The position numbers and the translations under genes were made by a program. From positions 1-53,383 of the forward strand of contig NZGD01000121.1 of NCBI GenBank assembly GCA_002690925.1: a stretch of 53,383 nucleotides of DNA. The letters run 5' to 3'. Numbering within the stretch: position 1 is the first letter of the stretch; each line of letters starts with the position of its first letter. The DNA comes from Rhodopirellula sp. (GTDB lineage: Bacteria > Planctomycetota > Planctomycetia > Pirellulales > Pirellulaceae). Below the pieces are notes generated by a model that ran no database searches, was not told the origin of the DNA, and was given only the letters and a program-made list of their open reading frames with translations. Below, piece by piece: positions 1 to 11,303 of this stretch.

Positions 1-2
1 AA

Positions 3-1340
3 TCAGTAGATCTTGCGCATGGATTGGGAATACTGGCTGAGCCAGACTTGGAACTCGTGGACACGCTGGAGTCGGATATTCAAGGGGCGAAACCCATCGT
101 CTCACTTGGCTCGATTCCGGGAACGATTATCGAACTTGAAAATCCGGTTGGTGACATCTCAGTGAGCAACAGTCCAGCATTGAAAAATGATGGAATAACC
201 AACACGGGTAGTCCGGTGCTCGAAAAAAGCACCTCTGGTTTTTTGCCCGATCCGTTTGCTTCCCCCCGCGAAATAACCATGCTGGAGCGGGAAAAGTCGG
301 GAGTTGCTCCTGATGGCGCTGCAACATCAGGAGTGTCTCTTTCAGGTTCGGAGCAACCCGAAATGGTTGCGAAGTTCGATGAGGAACCAGCAGAAGTATC
401 TGAGATGGCAAAGCGATTGGTTCCCGACAGCGAAGCAGTGGATGCTGCAATAGATGCCATTGTTTCACGCGACTCTATCTCGATGGCGTCTGGTAACCCC
501 GATGATCTGGCTCAACGTTTGGTGGCTTTGGAAGAAGTCAAACATTCGCTTCAGCTTGGCACTCCTGCCTATTGGGCAGTCTCGGTTTTATTGATTGAAA
601 GTGCTTGGCAGACGAGGGGCGTGTCTGACGTGAAACGAAACCTCGCTGACCTTCAGCAACTTTATAAATTTGCACCAGCGTCCTTATCGGTTGAGACTTA
701 CCTTGCAGCCAATATGCGGTCAGCTTTGCCCGAAATACAACAAGAACTTCTCGCGAATGGGCTGGTTTTATTGGACCAACTGTTGATCGCAGATCAAGTG
801 GAACTTGCGATACGGATTCTTGATTCTGTGGATTCCCTCAGTTCAACTTTGCAGGACACCCAGGCAACCGAATGCGTTACGGCATACGCGCGAGTGATTG
901 GCCAAACAATGCGGCAGAAGGAACGGTTTGATTTGCTTCTTTCTGAAAATCCTGACAATTGGTCGCGATCAAATCGGGGGCTTCTTGGGCGTCATTATTG
1001 TTTCGTGTTGCGACGCTGGGAGGTAGGTTTGCCTTGGCTCTCGAGTGTATCGGATTCGCGTGTTGCGTCGGCAGCAAAAAATGAACTTGCTTTGCCGGCG
1101 AATCCTGCTTTCGAAGACTTGTTGACCCTCGTCAGACGTTGGAATCTCAATGCAGAGAGAGCAACAGGGCTCAACCGACAGGCTATGAGATTACACGCAC
1201 TCTTTCTTGCAAAAAAAGCGATGGCAACGGCGTCCGAAAGTCAGCGGTTGGAGTTCGGAATGGAGTTGGGTGAGATTAACGAAAACCTTCCCGATTACCT
1301 TCGTAATACGGGTTTCCAGTTGTGGGAGACCGCGGACTGA
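3..1340 (+). CDS. Hypothetical protein, 5' end cut by window edge
   Basis: The reading frame is open back to base 3, so the true start lies outside the window; the TTG at 24 is only the first internal start codon. The visible part is about 445 residues. The first 150 or so are low in hydrophobic residues and rich in Ser, Pro, Glu and Gly, probably disordered. The rest looks helical, without membrane segments. Near the C-terminus (about 1015-1240) a stretch reads GLPWLSSVSDSRVASAAKNE followed by a helical segment. This resembles, from memory, a degenerate form of a motif common in large planctomycete proteins (GLPLLAKGSDP... followed by a Trp-rich helix). I do not recognise a catalytic domain. 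A short hairpin follows the stop at 1349-1370. Function unknown. Confidence 0.7.
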   Translation, partial: SVDLAHGLGILAEPDLELVDTLESDIQGAKPIVSLGSIPGTIIELENPVGDISVSNSPALKNDGITNTGSPVLEKSTSGFLPDPFASPREITMLEREKSGVAPDGAATSGVSLSGSEQPEMVAKFDEEPAEVSEMAKRLVPDSEAVDAAIDAIVSRDSISMASGNPDDLAQRLVALEEVKHSLQLGTPAYWAVSVLLIESAWQTRGVSDVKRNLADLQQLYKFAPASLSVETYLAANMRSALPEIQQELLANGLVLLDQLLIADQVELAIRILDSVDSLSSTLQDTQATECVTAYARVIGQTMRQKERFDLLLSENPDNWSRSNRGLLGRHYCFVLRRWEVGLPWLSSVSDSRVASAAKNELALPANPAFEDLLTLVRRWNLNAERATGLNRQAMRLHALFLAKKAMATASESQRLEFGMELGEINENLPDYLRNTGFQLWETAD

Positions 1341-1348
1341 TCCGTGGG

Positions 1349-1370
1349 GACGCTCAAGGCTATGAGTGTC
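1349..1370 (+). terminator. Hairpin after first gene
   Basis: GACGCTCA (1349-1356) pairs with TGAGTGTC (1363-1370), an 8-bp stem with one G-U pair and a six-base loop. It lies just after the stop codon at 1340 and before the AAA+ gene. There is no T tract, so it may be a weak terminator or only a 3' stabilising hairpin. Confidence 0.35.
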
Positions 1371-1534
1371 ACAAAATAGCTTGGCAGGATGACAACAACG
1401 TCGAGATGTATGCGCACTTGAACACATCTGATTCTGTCTCATGCAGCCGGTCACAGAATATTCGCCAGCCCTCGATCTTTTCATCTCACTACAATCGCCG
1501 TGGATAGTTCGCACATTTCTTGAGGATTGAACGC

Positions 1535-2959
1535 ATGAAGCCCACCCTGGCAACTCCCCCGCCAACCACGTTACAGGCCCTGTTGGACGACGGATGGAAG
1601 TCAAAGACCGTAAAACAGGAGGTTCGTGATAACTTTACTCGGATGCTTGCGACTGGTGAGGAGCTTTTTCCGGGGATTGTGGGATACGACGACACGGTGA
1701 TCCCGGAAATTAATCTAGCTCTTTTGGCTGGGCATGACATGCTATTTCTCGGTGAGAAAGGCCAAGCAAAGAGCCGCATCATGCGGATGTTGATACGGTT
1801 CCTCGATGAGTGGATTCCATATCTTGATCATCCAGAACTGCCGGTTCATGAAGATCCGACCAGTCCTATCACATCACTTGGCAAACGTATTGTCGCGGAG
1901 CACGATCCCACCGACATCAAGATTGCCTGGTGGGGGCGTGAGGAGCGTTACGCGGAACGTCTCAGTCCCGGAACTAAGTTCGCAGATATCATTGGTGAAA
2001 TCGACCCAGCGAAATTAACCGGTGGTGTCAGTATGAGCGCCGAGGAGGCATTGTCGTTTGGTTTAATACCTCGTTTGCATCGGGGAATCTTTGCGATGAA
2101 TGAACTCCCGGAGCTTGATGATCTGGTTCAGGTTGGATTGTTTAATATCCTCGAGGAACGAGATGTTCAGATCCGCGGCTATCCAATCCAATTCGATCTG
2201 GATCTCATGATTTTATTTTCTGCTAATCCATCGACTTACAACCGCAGCGGTAAGGTGATTCCACAACTGAAAGACCGTATTGGTACGATCATCCAGACGC
2301 ACTATCCGGAGGAGCGGGATCAAGGCATTGAGATCCTGCAGCAGGAATTGGGGGGGGACCTTGAAGGAGACTATCCAGTTGTTGTTCCCTACTTCATGTA
2401 TCAGATCATCGAGGAAATTACGAATCAGGCTCGGCACAGCAAGTACATCGATCAGGATTCTGGTGTGTCTGCGCGATTCTCTCTTGCGAATTTTCGCACA
2501 CTGATCGCCTCCGCTCGTCAACGGGGAATCATTCATGGTGAGCAGCCCTCTTCGCCTCGTATCAGCGACTTCGGGCACCTCCATTCAAGTTCATTGGGAA
2601 AACTTGAGTTGGATCTGATGGGCACGCATCAAATGAGTGAGCGGCAGGTCTTGGAGGCGGTCACCGCGGAGGCGATCAAGATTGTTTTTAACGAGTATGT
2701 TGAAGAACATGGATTGGGAGCCATTGCCGAGATCTTCCGAGGTGGCGTTCGGGTGGAAGTCGGTGACCTTTTACCCAGTGCCCAGTATGCCGAGCGTCTG
2801 AAGAAAGTGCCACCTGCATGGGACATGGCATTTGAGGTGAACGCAAGCGAGTGTGAGGCTGTTAGAGCGAGTTGTGTGGAGTTTGTACTCGCAGGTTTGT
2901 ATAGCATGGAAAAAATCAGTCGCAGTCAGCGTCACGGTAAGATTGAATATGAAATTTGA
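1535..2959 (+). CDS. MoxR/magnesium-chelatase-I-like AAA+ ATPase
   Basis: A 474-residue AAA+ protein of the MoxR/BchI type. The Walker A loop is GEKGQAKS at residues 73-80. The Walker B region reads [10 protein letters not shown] (about 185-194), where Asn takes the place of the usual Asp. It is followed by the helix-2-insert type segment [18 protein letters not shown] and by a sensor-1-like [11 protein letters not shown] 1535 is preferred to an in-frame TTG at 1520, because GAGG at 1522-1525 is well spaced for it. The stop overlaps the start of the VWA gene by 11 bases, so the two are probably translated together. ATPases of this type work with VWA partners as metal-chelatase or protein-remodelling chaperones. 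The substrate cannot be told from the sequence. From memory, an Asn in Walker B also occurs in other members of this subfamily, so it need not mean loss of activity. Confidence 0.85.
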   Translation: MKPTLATPPPTTLQALLDDGWKSKTVKQEVRDNFTRMLATGEELFPGIVGYDDTVIPEINLALLAGHDMLFLGEKGQAKSRIMRMLIRFLDEWIPYLDHPELPVHEDPTSPITSLGKRIVAEHDPTDIKIAWWGREERYAERLSPGTKFADIIGEIDPAKLTGGVSMSAEEALSFGLIPRLHRGIFAMNELPELDDLVQVGLFNILEERDVQIRGYPIQFDLDLMILFSANPSTYNRSGKVIPQLKDRIGTIIQTHYPEERDQGIEILQQELGGDLEGDYPVVVPYFMYQIIEEITNQARHSKYIDQDSGVSARFSLANFRTLIASARQRGIIHGEQPSSPRISDFGHLHSSSLGKLELDLMGTHQMSERQVLEAVTAEAIKIVFNEYVEEHGLGAIAEIFRGGVRVEVGDLLPSAQYAERLKKVPPAWDMAFEVNASECEAVRASCVEFVLAGLYSMEKISRSQRHGKIEYEI

Positions 2960-4685
2960 GGAAGAGCGTCGCGGCAAGGATCGGATCTATCGGCCGGGTG
3001 GAGTCATTCATTCGTACCAGAAGTACGACCCGGCAAAGTTTCCGCCACCGACACAAGCACCACCTGATCTTGTTTCACCAGCGTTCGAGCAGGCGCTGAT
3101 GTACGGAAGCTATCAGGAGTTATCTGAGGAAGAGTTGGCTCGTGCCGTGAAGTTGGATCCAAGCCAAATTGCTGGCATGGGACCCAGCCTCGATATGCTT
3201 CGCGCGATGCTGGAGGAGCGAAAACGAAAAATTCTTGCGACCTACGAGAGCCGAAGCGTTCAAAAAAAGGCACGTAAGGCATTCCGTGGAGCCGCTCAGA
3301 ATCTGCGTATTCCTAAGCCGTTAGAGAAGGCTTTCAAAGAAGCGGTCGTTCACGAACAGCCCTACCTGCTTGAGAGGCTTTGGTACCGCGTCGACGATGA
3401 TACTGGTCCGCTAGCGCGTGGTCTTTTGCAGGTGGGACAGCGGATGGAGGATAAGCACAACATCGAAGAATTAGGAAGCAAATATGACTTCATCGGCAGT
3501 GAGTCAATGTCGATTACGAAGGCTCTGGAGGTGAAGGAAGAGCTGGAAAAAATCGATGAACTTTTGAAGCAGATTGATCAGGCTTCCAAAACCGCCCAAA
3601 TCGGCGTCATCGATATGGATCTGCTCGGTGAGTTTGCTCAGCCGTCAGATATGCAACAGCTCGAAGAAATGCGGAACCAGGTCGAGAATATGATCCGGGA
3701 GCAAGCTGAGAGGCAAGGTCTCGAAAAAGACCCCGAAAAAAATGGGGCATTTCGTCTCACACCTCAGGCTTATCGGGTTTTTCAGGGACGCTTGCTGGAG
3801 AGAATCTTCAGCGAATTGCAGGAGTCCCGAAGTGGTCGTCATGAGGGAGATGTGGTTGGTGAGGGCGCCGTTGAACTGCAGCAGACAAAGCCTTACGAGT
3901 TCGGAGACAGTGTCGCTAACATTGATTTGCCTCAGACCGTAATCAATGCTCTTTTGCGGCAGGGAGACACTCGGCCCATTCGTCTCAGGACAGATGATAT
4001 CGAGGTTCACAAAACGCGGAATCATCCAAAATGTGCTACCTGCGTCATCATGGATATGAGTGGTTCCATGCGATACGACGGCCAGTACATCAATGTGAAA
4101 AGAATGGCTTTGGCGCTGCAGGGGCTCATCCAAACGGAGTACCCAGGTGACTTTCTGAGATTCATTGAAATGTTCACCTTTGCAAAGTTGAGGGCTCCAG
4201 GTGAGATCATCAACATGATGCCGAAGCCAGTGACGATCCATGATCCTTGGGTCCAGCTATGGGCAGACATGAGCGATCCAAATATCAGCGAGCAGGAAGT
4301 ACATCCACACTTCACGAATATCCAGCACTCTCTTCAACTCGCTCGGAAGAATCTCGCTAATTGCGATACTCCGAACCGTCAAATCGTACTGATTACAGAT
4401 GGTTTACCAACAGCGCACTTCGAAGATGAAAAGCTGTATATGCTCTATCCACCAGATCCCCGCACTGAACAGGCAACGATGCGGGAGGCGATGCTTTGTA
4501 GTAAGAACGACATAACGATCAATATTTTTCTGATCCCAAGTTGGTCGCAGAGCCAAGAGGATATTCGTTTCGCTCAACGACTGGCGCAAACGACAAAAGG
4601 CCGCGTTTTTTTCACTAGCGGTCGCGATCTCGACCGCTTCGTTCTGTGGGACTATGTGCAAAATCGCCGAGATATCATCGCCTAA
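2949..4685 (+). CDS. VWA-domain protein, partner of the AAA+ ATPase
   Basis: A 578-residue protein. The first 340 residues are charged and largely helical. The last 215 form a von Willebrand factor A domain with a MIDAS metal site: DMSGS at residues 369-373 and ITDGLPT near 481. No signal peptide or membrane segment is seen, so it should be cytoplasmic. The start was set at ATG 2949, which overlaps the 3' end of the AAA+ gene; a longer frame from 2853 would lie wholly inside that gene. The layout matches the ChlI/ChlD and MoxR/VWA pairs, in which the VWA protein recruits the target through its Mg2+ site and the ATPase remodels it. No chelatase ChlH-like subunit or dehydrogenase lies nearby, so the target is unknown. 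Confidence 0.85.
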   Translation: MKFEEERRGKDRIYRPGGVIHSYQKYDPAKFPPPTQAPPDLVSPAFEQALMYGSYQELSEEELARAVKLDPSQIAGMGPSLDMLRAMLEERKRKILATYESRSVQKKARKAFRGAAQNLRIPKPLEKAFKEAVVHEQPYLLERLWYRVDDDTGPLARGLLQVGQRMEDKHNIEELGSKYDFIGSESMSITKALEVKEELEKIDELLKQIDQASKTAQIGVIDMDLLGEFAQPSDMQQLEEMRNQVENMIREQAERQGLEKDPEKNGAFRLTPQAYRVFQGRLLERIFSELQESRSGRHEGDVVGEGAVELQQTKPYEFGDSVANIDLPQTVINALLRQGDTRPIRLRTDDIEVHKTRNHPKCATCVIMDMSGSMRYDGQYINVKRMALALQGLIQTEYPGDFLRFIEMFTFAKLRAPGEIINMMPKPVTIHDPWVQLWADMSDPNISEQEVHPHFTNIQHSLQLARKNLANCDTPNRQIVLITDGLPTAHFEDEKLYMLYPPDPRTEQATMREAMLCSKNDITINIFLIPSWSQSQEDIRFAQRLAQTTKGRVFFTSGRDLDRFVLWDYVQNRRDIIA

Positions 4686-4704
4686 TTGCGTACAACGAGA
4701 AAGT

Positions 4705-4971
4705 TTAGCTGGTTCTTGTAGTTTGGTGAAAACCGAGCCAGAAGATGATTGTCCCGATCCCGAAGCCAAGAAACGAAGCAATGACTTCGCCACGATTCGT
4801 GTCCCATGAGTCACTCCCTGATCCCCAGCCTTGGTCACGTAAATTCAAACCGAGTGCATGACAAAAGAGAACCAGTGAAGCGATTCCAATCATCACGCCA
4901 AGGCAGCTTAAAGCGGCACCTCGGAACCAAGGGTGTGGTTTTTTTTCAGTAGGGTTTTCAGGAGTTCTCAT
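4705..4971 (-). CDS. Small two-span membrane protein, hypothetical
   Basis: An 88-residue protein starting MRTPENPTEKKPHPW. Two hydrophobic stretches are visible, ALSCLGVMIGIASLVLFCHA and VIASFLGFGIGTIIFWLGF, separated by a Gly/Ser/Asp-rich loop. The frame is open 20 codons further upstream, but that would overlap the end of rsgA; the ATG at 4971 avoids the overlap and lies 17 bases after the rsgA stop. It may be the last gene of an rsgA-led unit and converges with the VWA gene. I recognise no family. Confidence 0.55.
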   Translation of the reverse strand: MRTPENPTEKKPHPWFRGAALSCLGVMIGIASLVLFCHALGLNLRDQGWGSGSDSWDTNRGEVIASFLGFGIGTIIFWLGFHQTTRTS

Positions 4972-4988
4972 CAGATTTTTCGGCGAAA

Positions 4989-6113
4989 TTATTTGGATAC
5001 GCTCATCAGGTCGTCTTCGAGCAAATGGCAATAGGCGTCGTAGCGACGTGCATCGATACGGCCATCAGCGACGGCATCTTTGACAGCACAATCGTCTTCG
5101 CTGAGGTGAAGGCAGTCGGGGTACCGACATGCGCTTACATAGGGACGTAGATCCGGCATCAGACCGGCGACTTCACCAGCAGAAATGTCCCAGAGTTGAA
5201 ATTGTCGAATGCCAGGTGTGTCAAACACAGCGCCCCCACCTTCCAAAGGGATCAAGCGGGCCGCTGTCGTCGTGTGCCGACCCTTGTCGTTGTCCTGACT
5301 GACAGTTGCAACTGCAAGACCTAGTCCTGGCTGGATCGCATTCAGTAAACTACTTTTGCCCACGCCACTCTGCCCGGTCACCGCCGTTTGCTTTCCTTGC
5401 AGCAAGCAACGGAGGTAGGGGATGTTGATACCTGTTTCCGCCGACGTCATCAAAACACGAAAACCCATTGCTGCATAAACACCAAGCATTGGCTGTAGTT
5501 CGACACTATCAACAAGGTCGACCTTGTTGATTACTACCACTGGCTCCAATTCACATTGTTGAGCGGTCAGCAGAAAGCGATCAATCAAAACTGGTTTAAG
5601 GCCAGGTTCGGCGGCACTTGTAATGATCAGCAGATAGTCAACATTAGCGACCAGCACGTGTTGTTGCCCGCGGCTTGTACGGCTGATGACACCACGCCTC
5701 GGTTTGACTTCCTCGATCACGCCATCTAGCGGTGATGCGGCACGTATCAGCACGTCATCTCCGGCAACCACAATGCTGCGCTGTTCGATACTGAGTGATT
5801 TGAGAACCTGCCTTACGGCGCAGTCATAGATCGCGCCATCCTCTGCCAAAACCCGACTTTTTAGACCGTGGACACTGACAACGCGGCCCGTTTTTAATTC
5901 ACCGCTGATGACCTGCTGGTCATTCTTATTTGCGGACTGAACAGTGCGTTTTCGAGTCAACTCGCCTTTACCGCTAACGCGTTCACTCTGCGAAACATCT
6001 GCCAGACTGTCCTCATCACCCGTTCGGAATTCGCGAGTCAGGTCTCCCTTTCGCACGCGGCCCTGATATTTCTTTCGAAAATCCGTTCTCTGCTTTTGAC
6101 GCTTTTTTCCCAT
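4989..6113 (-). CDS. rsgA: Ribosome small-subunit GTPase RsgA
   Basis: A 374-residue circularly permuted GTPase that acts late in 30S ribosomal subunit assembly. The motif order is the permuted one: NKVD (G4) comes first, then [12 protein letters not shown] (G1) and DTPG (G3). The N-terminal 70 residues are basic and probably disordered. They are followed by an OB-fold region with the usual [12 protein letters not shown] opening. The C-terminus has the zinc site C-x4-C-x-H-x5-C ([14 protein letters not shown]) and the helical tail typical of the family. It lies downstream of ftsH on the same strand with a 50-base gap and may be cotranscribed. No clear ribosome-binding site precedes ATG 6113. 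Confidence 0.95.
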   Translation of the reverse strand: MGKKRQKQRTDFRKKYQGRVRKGDLTREFRTGDEDSLADVSQSERVSGKGELTRKRTVQSANKNDQQVISGELKTGRVVSVHGLKSRVLAEDGAIYDCAVRQVLKSLSIEQRSIVVAGDDVLIRAASPLDGVIEEVKPRRGVISRTSRGQQHVLVANVDYLLIITSAAEPGLKPVLIDRFLLTAQQCELEPVVVINKVDLVDSVELQPMLGVYAAMGFRVLMTSAETGINIPYLRCLLQGKQTAVTGQSGVGKSSLLNAIQPGLGLAVATVSQDNDKGRHTTTAARLIPLEGGGAVFDTPGIRQFQLWDISAGEVAGLMPDLRPYVSACRYPDCLHLSEDDCAVKDAVADGRIDARRYDAYCHLLEDDLMSVSK

Positions 6114-6163
6114 GGAATATCAGTGGCGACAGCGTCTTCGAGGTAGCTGGGATAGTCTCGTTC

Positions 6164-8233
6164 TCACGATGGCTGGTCCGTCTTTGTGACTACATCCGGC
6201 TTAGGAGCATCCGCGTCATCGGGACCAATCGTTTCCGCCGTTTCTGAATCTGCGTTCTGCAGTTGTGTGCGTGATTGGATGGATGGTCCAATCAAGTCTG
6301 TCAGTTCAGCTTCACCAAGTTCCTCATGTTCCAGCAACGATCGCGTGATACTTTCCAAGTCATCTCGGTGTTCGCGGAGCAACTGCTCGGCTTTTTGGTC
6401 GGCTTCCAGTAAAATTCGCCCAACTTCTTCGTCAATCAGCTCCTGCGTGTGCTCGCTGAACTGTCGTGACTGGTGGATCTCGCGGCCGAGGAATGGATCC
6501 TCGTCGCTTGTCTTGTAGCTGACTGGGCCGATCTTCGGACTCATTCCCCAGTGGGTCACCATCCTACGCGCGATGCTCGTGGCACGCTCTAAATCATTCT
6601 CTGCACCGACGCACGTTTCGTTGTAGATGATTTTTTCTGCAGCCCGACCGCCGAGCAATACGATTAGCTGGTGGTCCAATTCCCGTTTACTGATACTGAG
6701 ACGATCCTCGTTGGGAACGTACTGCGTCACGCCCAGAGCACGACCACGTGGAATGATCGTAACCTTGTGAACGACGTGTGCCCCGTCCAGGTGCCATGCA
6801 GTCAGCGTATGTCCTGCTTCGTGATAAGCCGTCTTTTCTTTCTCACTGTCCTGAAGGACTTCCTCACGTTTGGCACCCATCAGTATCTTGTCGCGAGCGT
6901 GGTCAAAATCGCTCATGTCGACAATTTTCTTATCATGCCTGGCAGCCCACAATGCAGCTTCATTGACCATGTTGCGGATGTCGGCCCCGGTCAGGCCGAC
7001 AGTGCCAGCGGCGAGTCGTCTCAAATCAACATTGTCTGCCAATGGTACATCGCGGACATGTACTTTGAAGATTGCTTCACGTCCTTTCATCGTGGGGCGT
7101 CCCACGGTTATGTGGCGGTCAAACCTTCCGGGCCGCAGAAGAGCTGGGTCAAGTACATCTGGCCGATTGGTTGCCGCAACGACGATGACTGCCTGGCTCC
7201 CGGAGAAGCCGTCCATCTCACCTAGAATCTGATTCAACGTTTGCTCACGCTCGTCATGGCCACCACCAAGACCGGCACCGCGTTGCCGCCCCACAGCGTC
7301 AATCTCATCGATGAAGATGATTGCAGGGCTTTGCTCCTTTGCCGTCTTGAAAAGATCGCGGACTCGGCTAGCACCAACTCCAACAAACATCTGGATGAAT
7401 TCGCTACCGTTGACTGAAAAGAAAGGGACATCCGCCTCACCAGCCACAGCTCTGGCTAAGAGTGTCTTTCCAGTACCTGGTGGTCCATTGAGCAATACGC
7501 CTTTTGGAACTCGTCCACCCAGCTTCTGGAATTTCCCGGGAGTCTTCAGAAAGTCTACGATCTCCTGCAGATCGGCTTTGACGCCCTCGAGACCGGCGAC
7601 ATCATCAAAGGTCACCATTTTTTCGTTAGCTTCAAACTTTTTCGCGGGACTTTTACTGAAACCTGATAAAAACCCGCCACCCATAATGTCGCTTTTGGTT
7701 CGCCGTAACATCATGAACAGAAAGAACAGAATCGCTAACGGAAGCCCAATCAGCGCTATGAAATAAATGATTTGTTGCGTGTTGTCGGGTTCGAGGTAGG
7801 TGTATTCGACCTTCTCCGCTTTCAGCTGGTTCTCTAACTCAACAGCGGCCCCGGCGTCAGTTGAGCGGTTGAAGTAAAACTTTTTCAAATATTTCTGTTC
7901 ATCGGCACCTGCTGGAGGCTCTTCCGCTGCCGTGTCTTTCGGATCCTCGCTTGTCGATGTCACTTCTTCCGGGGTGACAACGGGTTTATCGGGAGCCGTC
8001 TTAAACGTTCCGTAGACTCTCCGTTCACCAATGCTGACCTCCTCAACATTTCCACGTGCCAATTCAGTCTGAAAAAAGCTCGCAGACACGGTGGATCGCT
8101 CTTCACCGCGGTTATAAAACAACAACACCAGCGAACCGGCTAACAGTAAAGCGATGATGAGTGAGTTGTTCCCACGCTTGCCCTCTTGAGGCTCGGATGC
8201 GGGTGCTTCGTTTTTCTCAGACTTCTTATCCAT
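6164..8233 (-). CDS. ftsH: ATP-dependent zinc metalloprotease FtsH
   Basis: A 689-residue membrane-anchored AAA+ protease that degrades membrane and some soluble proteins. Two transmembrane helices flank a periplasmic domain: [17 protein letters not shown] near the N-terminus and [20 protein letters not shown] around residues 155-175. The periplasmic domain carries an acidic Thr/Glu/Pro-rich stretch. Walker A is GPPGTGKT at about 250, Walker B is IIFIDEID, and the protease zinc site is HEAGH at about 471. The start MDKKSEKN at 8233 is preferred to a frame opening 20 codons upstream, since FtsH proteins begin shortly before the first membrane helix. The C-terminal tail is Asp/Pro-rich. It lies between recQ and rsgA on the same strand. 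Confidence 0.96.
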   Translation of the reverse strand: MDKKSEKNEAPASEPQEGKRGNNSLIIALLLAGSLVLLFYNRGEERSTVSASFFQTELARGNVEEVSIGERRVYGTFKTAPDKPVVTPEEVTSTSEDPKDTAAEEPPAGADEQKYLKKFYFNRSTDAGAAVELENQLKAEKVEYTYLEPDNTQQIIYFIALIGLPLAILFFLFMMLRRTKSDIMGGGFLSGFSKSPAKKFEANEKMVTFDDVAGLEGVKADLQEIVDFLKTPGKFQKLGGRVPKGVLLNGPPGTGKTLLARAVAGEADVPFFSVNGSEFIQMFVGVGASRVRDLFKTAKEQSPAIIFIDEIDAVGRQRGAGLGGGHDEREQTLNQILGEMDGFSGSQAVIVVAATNRPDVLDPALLRPGRFDRHITVGRPTMKGREAIFKVHVRDVPLADNVDLRRLAAGTVGLTGADIRNMVNEAALWAARHDKKIVDMSDFDHARDKILMGAKREEVLQDSEKEKTAYHEAGHTLTAWHLDGAHVVHKVTIIPRGRALGVTQYVPNEDRLSISKRELDHQLIVLLGGRAAEKIIYNETCVGAENDLERATSIARRMVTHWGMSPKIGPVSYKTSDEDPFLGREIHQSRQFSEHTQELIDEEVGRILLEADQKAEQLLREHRDDLESITRSLLEHEELGEAELTDLIGPSIQSRTQLQNADSETAETIGPDDADAPKPDVVTKTDQPS

Positions 8234-8355
8234 TTCCTGCCTTTTTGGCCGTTGCTGTCGGTGTGAGGAGCCCGCAAATCGAGGGCACACCACGAAATCA
8301 GCCGCTGTCTGCGGCAGAATCTCGCTTAGATTGTAGTGAGTCGTGGCTTGAGTGA

Positions 8356-11196
8356 CTAACCGCCCACTGCAGGCCCATTACCGGACTTACGAAGCCGTTC
8401 AGTTCCGTGTTCGTCCGTGATCCAATCCGGATCGACGATCAAACCGTTCCTCATTGCCAACAAAAGTTGAGAAACCAGTTCGGCGGAGTCGCAATGCCTG
8501 ATTGCCATCACGTCAGACTCCGAATAACCGTCGCTGAACAGCCGCCATGTCCAATAAGCTGCCTGCTCGCCCTTTGCCACATTGTCCCCTGTTGGCAACT
8601 CAGGGACTGCTGCTGCGCCAGAGTTCGACCGGAATATGCCGATTTTGGGTTCGGAATCAATGTTTCCCGTGGTTTGCGAGGCCGTGATGGCTGCTGAGTC
8701 CCCCTGATTGGCCGATTCCTCTGCAACCCCATCCGTTTTCTGCGATGCTCGGGCTGAATCTGATAGGACCGATCCGACCAAGTCAATGATGTCATCACCA
8801 AACTGTTCCATCGTCGCCGGACCTACGCCCGAAATGGATTCCAAATCTTCCCTCGATTTGGGGCAAGATTCAGCAATGCGGTCGATCGTCGCATTCGTAA
8901 GGACTCGGTAAGCGGGAATTCCCAATGCAGCAGAATTCTTGCGACGCCAACGCTTCAGTTTTTCAGCCATTTCAAGGGATTGTGGGTTTTCTGTCTCACC
9001 ATCTTTACCTTCCGAATTGCCGTGGCCAGAAGCTATCGAATTCGACTGGACATCGGCTGCTTCTATTTTTCCGGTAGCCTTGGCCAGTCGCTTGGCAAGT
9101 GGCAAAGGCAGTTGAAGACCAGTCGGCAGAGGTGCCTCTGAACGCATTACGCGGCGACCATCCTCTGTCATGTGGAGGGTGGGCCGCCGCTCGTCAACTT
9201 CTTTTTGTTGCAGCAGGCCCGTTTCAATCAGAGCATCCATGACGTTGACCACTTCCGTTTGGCGTAGGCCTGATAGAAGTCCATAGGTACTCAGTTGGTG
9301 GAGCTTCCACTGTTGCAGCTTCTTGTTCTTGGACCCGCAAAGCATTTGAGCCACCATGTTTTTTCCGAACCGACCGTGCATGCGGGTGACGCCACTCAAG
9401 ACGACCTGAATTCCTCTCAGCAACGAGCTGGATTCAATTCCCTCGATGTCACTCGCAAGGCATATATCGGAGGATCGTCCCGGCGACCCATCATTTGGTT
9501 GACAACGATCACAAAGTCCGCAGTTTCCTGCGCCTTCTTCGCCGAAATACTGCAGGATTACACGCTGTCGACACCCCGCGGTCCGGGCGAACTTGATGAC
9601 GGCCTCCAACTTATCGAACTCCGCACGCTTCCGAGTATTAAGATCTTCAAAATCAATCTCCAACTGTTCAAAGGTCAGGTCTTGCTGAACCAAATGAACG
9701 GCGCGTCCTCGAAATGGCGGTATGTAGTCGAACGATCGCAGACGGTTCAGTTCGCGGAGGGTTCGTTTCAGTTGGTCGCTGTCGACACCCGCCATATCAG
9801 CCAAGCGTGGTAGTCTCACATAAACGTCTTCACGCCGCTGTCGCCCTACCATCCGCTCGATCGCAGCCATGACCTTGCGACGTAGCTTGGCTTCTTTTGG
9901 GAGAAAGTCCATTAGTGTTTCAACATCGCTCTCGATACGCACGATCGCGTGATTTGAAGCACTATCGAGCCGGCGCAGAACACCGGATTTGGCCAGTAAT
10001 GTCTGAGCAGTTCCAATAGCTTCGGTACCTTCCTTGACGCCGATTTCTTCCCGGATTTGCTCCAGTGTCAGTTCGATTGGGTCTTCTTTCCGGGTTAACA
10101 GAAAGTCGTAGACACTCTTGACTGTCTCGCGTTGTGGGTACCGGTTCTCAATGAAGAATTCCTGAATGTAACGATCGCTGTATGAAAACATCAATCGGCA
10201 TTCGCTGTTTTGTCCATCACGACCGGCACGTCCTGCTTCCTGATAGTACGCTTCCAGGCTGCCTGGGATGTTGTAATGTACGACGAAACGGATATCGGCT
10301 TTATCAATTCCCATTCCAAAGGCATTGGTCGCTACGATCGCTGATAGTTTGCCGGACATGAAATCGTCCTGAACTCGCTGCCGCTGCGCTGGTTCGAGAC
10401 CGGCGTGGTAAGCACCAATGGGACGTCTTGTCTTCTCAGGTAGCCACTGAGCCAACTCTTCGCATCGTTTACGGGTTGCGGCATAGATAATGCCGGATCC
10501 TTTTTGGGAACGGATGTATCGAGTGAGTTCCTCATCCTTCTCGCGATCAGACTTCGCATGTGTCACGCTGAAACGTAGATTGGTTCTTGCAAATCCAGTC
10601 ACAAAAACTTGAGGCGTTTTTAGCCGGAGGATGACCGAGATATCATCTCGCACCATTGGTGTCGCCGTGGCCGTCAAGGCAATGGTTTGAACATCTCTTA
10701 AATAACGCTCACGAAACCTTCCGAGACGAGAGTAGTCGGGACGAAAGTCGTGACCCCATTCACTGACACAGTGGGCTTCGTCAATCGCTAGAAGGTTGAT
10801 GTTGATGTTGGATATGGCGTCGAGAAACCGACTATTGCGAAGTCTTTCCGGTGCGACATAGACCAAGTTTAGATTGCCGCTTGCCATCTCATTGAGGACC
10901 TCTGTTTGCTCAGCAGCAGACAGACTACTATTGATCAAGCTCGCTCGGATTCCAAGCTTTTTGAGGCCATCCACTTGGTCCTTCATCAAAGCGATCAGAG
11001 GCGACACGACGATTGTCGTACCTTTTTTGGATAGACTCGGTAACTGATAACAGAGGCTCTTTCCGCCGCCGGTGGGCATGACGCACATGACGTCCTCGCC
11101 ACTCGCTACCGCATCGACTACCTCACGCTGACCCGGGCGAAATTCGCTCAAGCCAAAGGTCGCCAGCAGGGTTGTGGGGTCCGTGTTGTCCACCAT
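8356..11196 (-). CDS. recQ: ATP-dependent DNA helicase RecQ, long form
   Basis: A 946-residue superfamily 2 helicase that unwinds DNA 3' to 5' in recombination and fork repair. Visible motifs are GGGKSLCYQLP (Walker A), DEAH at 139-142 followed by the RecQ aromatic-rich loop (CVSEWGHDFRPDY), and AGRAGRDG (motif VI). The RQC zinc cluster (CRQRVILQYFGE...CGLCDRC) and winged-helix region follow. An HRDC domain lies near residues 740-820. After it comes a region of about 120 residues not found in E. coli RecQ: a Ser/Gly-rich linker and then a helical segment with AYWTWRLFSDGYSESDVMAI. This could be an added helix-turn-helix. It stands before ftsH on the same strand and is divergent from the dehydrogenase gene. 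Confidence 0.95.
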   Translation of the reverse strand: MVDNTDPTTLLATFGLSEFRPGQREVVDAVASGEDVMCVMPTGGGKSLCYQLPSLSKKGTTIVVSPLIALMKDQVDGLKKLGIRASLINSSLSAAEQTEVLNEMASGNLNLVYVAPERLRNSRFLDAISNININLLAIDEAHCVSEWGHDFRPDYSRLGRFRERYLRDVQTIALTATATPMVRDDISVILRLKTPQVFVTGFARTNLRFSVTHAKSDREKDEELTRYIRSQKGSGIIYAATRKRCEELAQWLPEKTRRPIGAYHAGLEPAQRQRVQDDFMSGKLSAIVATNAFGMGIDKADIRFVVHYNIPGSLEAYYQEAGRAGRDGQNSECRLMFSYSDRYIQEFFIENRYPQRETVKSVYDFLLTRKEDPIELTLEQIREEIGVKEGTEAIGTAQTLLAKSGVLRRLDSASNHAIVRIESDVETLMDFLPKEAKLRRKVMAAIERMVGRQRREDVYVRLPRLADMAGVDSDQLKRTLRELNRLRSFDYIPPFRGRAVHLVQQDLTFEQLEIDFEDLNTRKRAEFDKLEAVIKFARTAGCRQRVILQYFGEEGAGNCGLCDRCQPNDGSPGRSSDICLASDIEGIESSSLLRGIQVVLSGVTRMHGRFGKNMVAQMLCGSKNKKLQQWKLHQLSTYGLLSGLRQTEVVNVMDALIETGLLQQKEVDERRPTLHMTEDGRRVMRSEAPLPTGLQLPLPLAKRLAKATGKIEAADVQSNSIASGHGNSEGKDGETENPQSLEMAEKLKRWRRKNSAALGIPAYRVLTNATIDRIAESCPKSREDLESISGVGPATMEQFGDDIIDLVGSVLSDSARASQKTDGVAEESANQGDSAAITASQTTGNIDSEPKIGIFRSNSGAAAVPELPTGDNVAKGEQAAYWTWRLFSDGYSESDVMAIRHCDSAELVSQLLLAMRNGLIVDPDWITDEHGTERLRKSGNGPAVGG

Positions 11197-11303
11197 GACG
11201 CTAAAATCCAGCCAAAAGTCAATCGAAGGCGTTTGCTCTACGGCGGATTATACGGCTGCGGGCTCCTGTCCTACACCTCATTCACTCATTGCGGAACCGA
11301 AAA

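Noticed and set aside
3645..4241. Long minus-strand open frame opposite the VWA gene (198 codons)
   Set aside because: It is a shadow of the VWA gene, rich in His, Cys and Ser, with no family pattern or ribosome-binding site.
6671..7225. Plus-strand open frame opposite ftsH (184 codons)
   Set aside because: It is antisense to conserved ftsH codons and has no recognisable motif.
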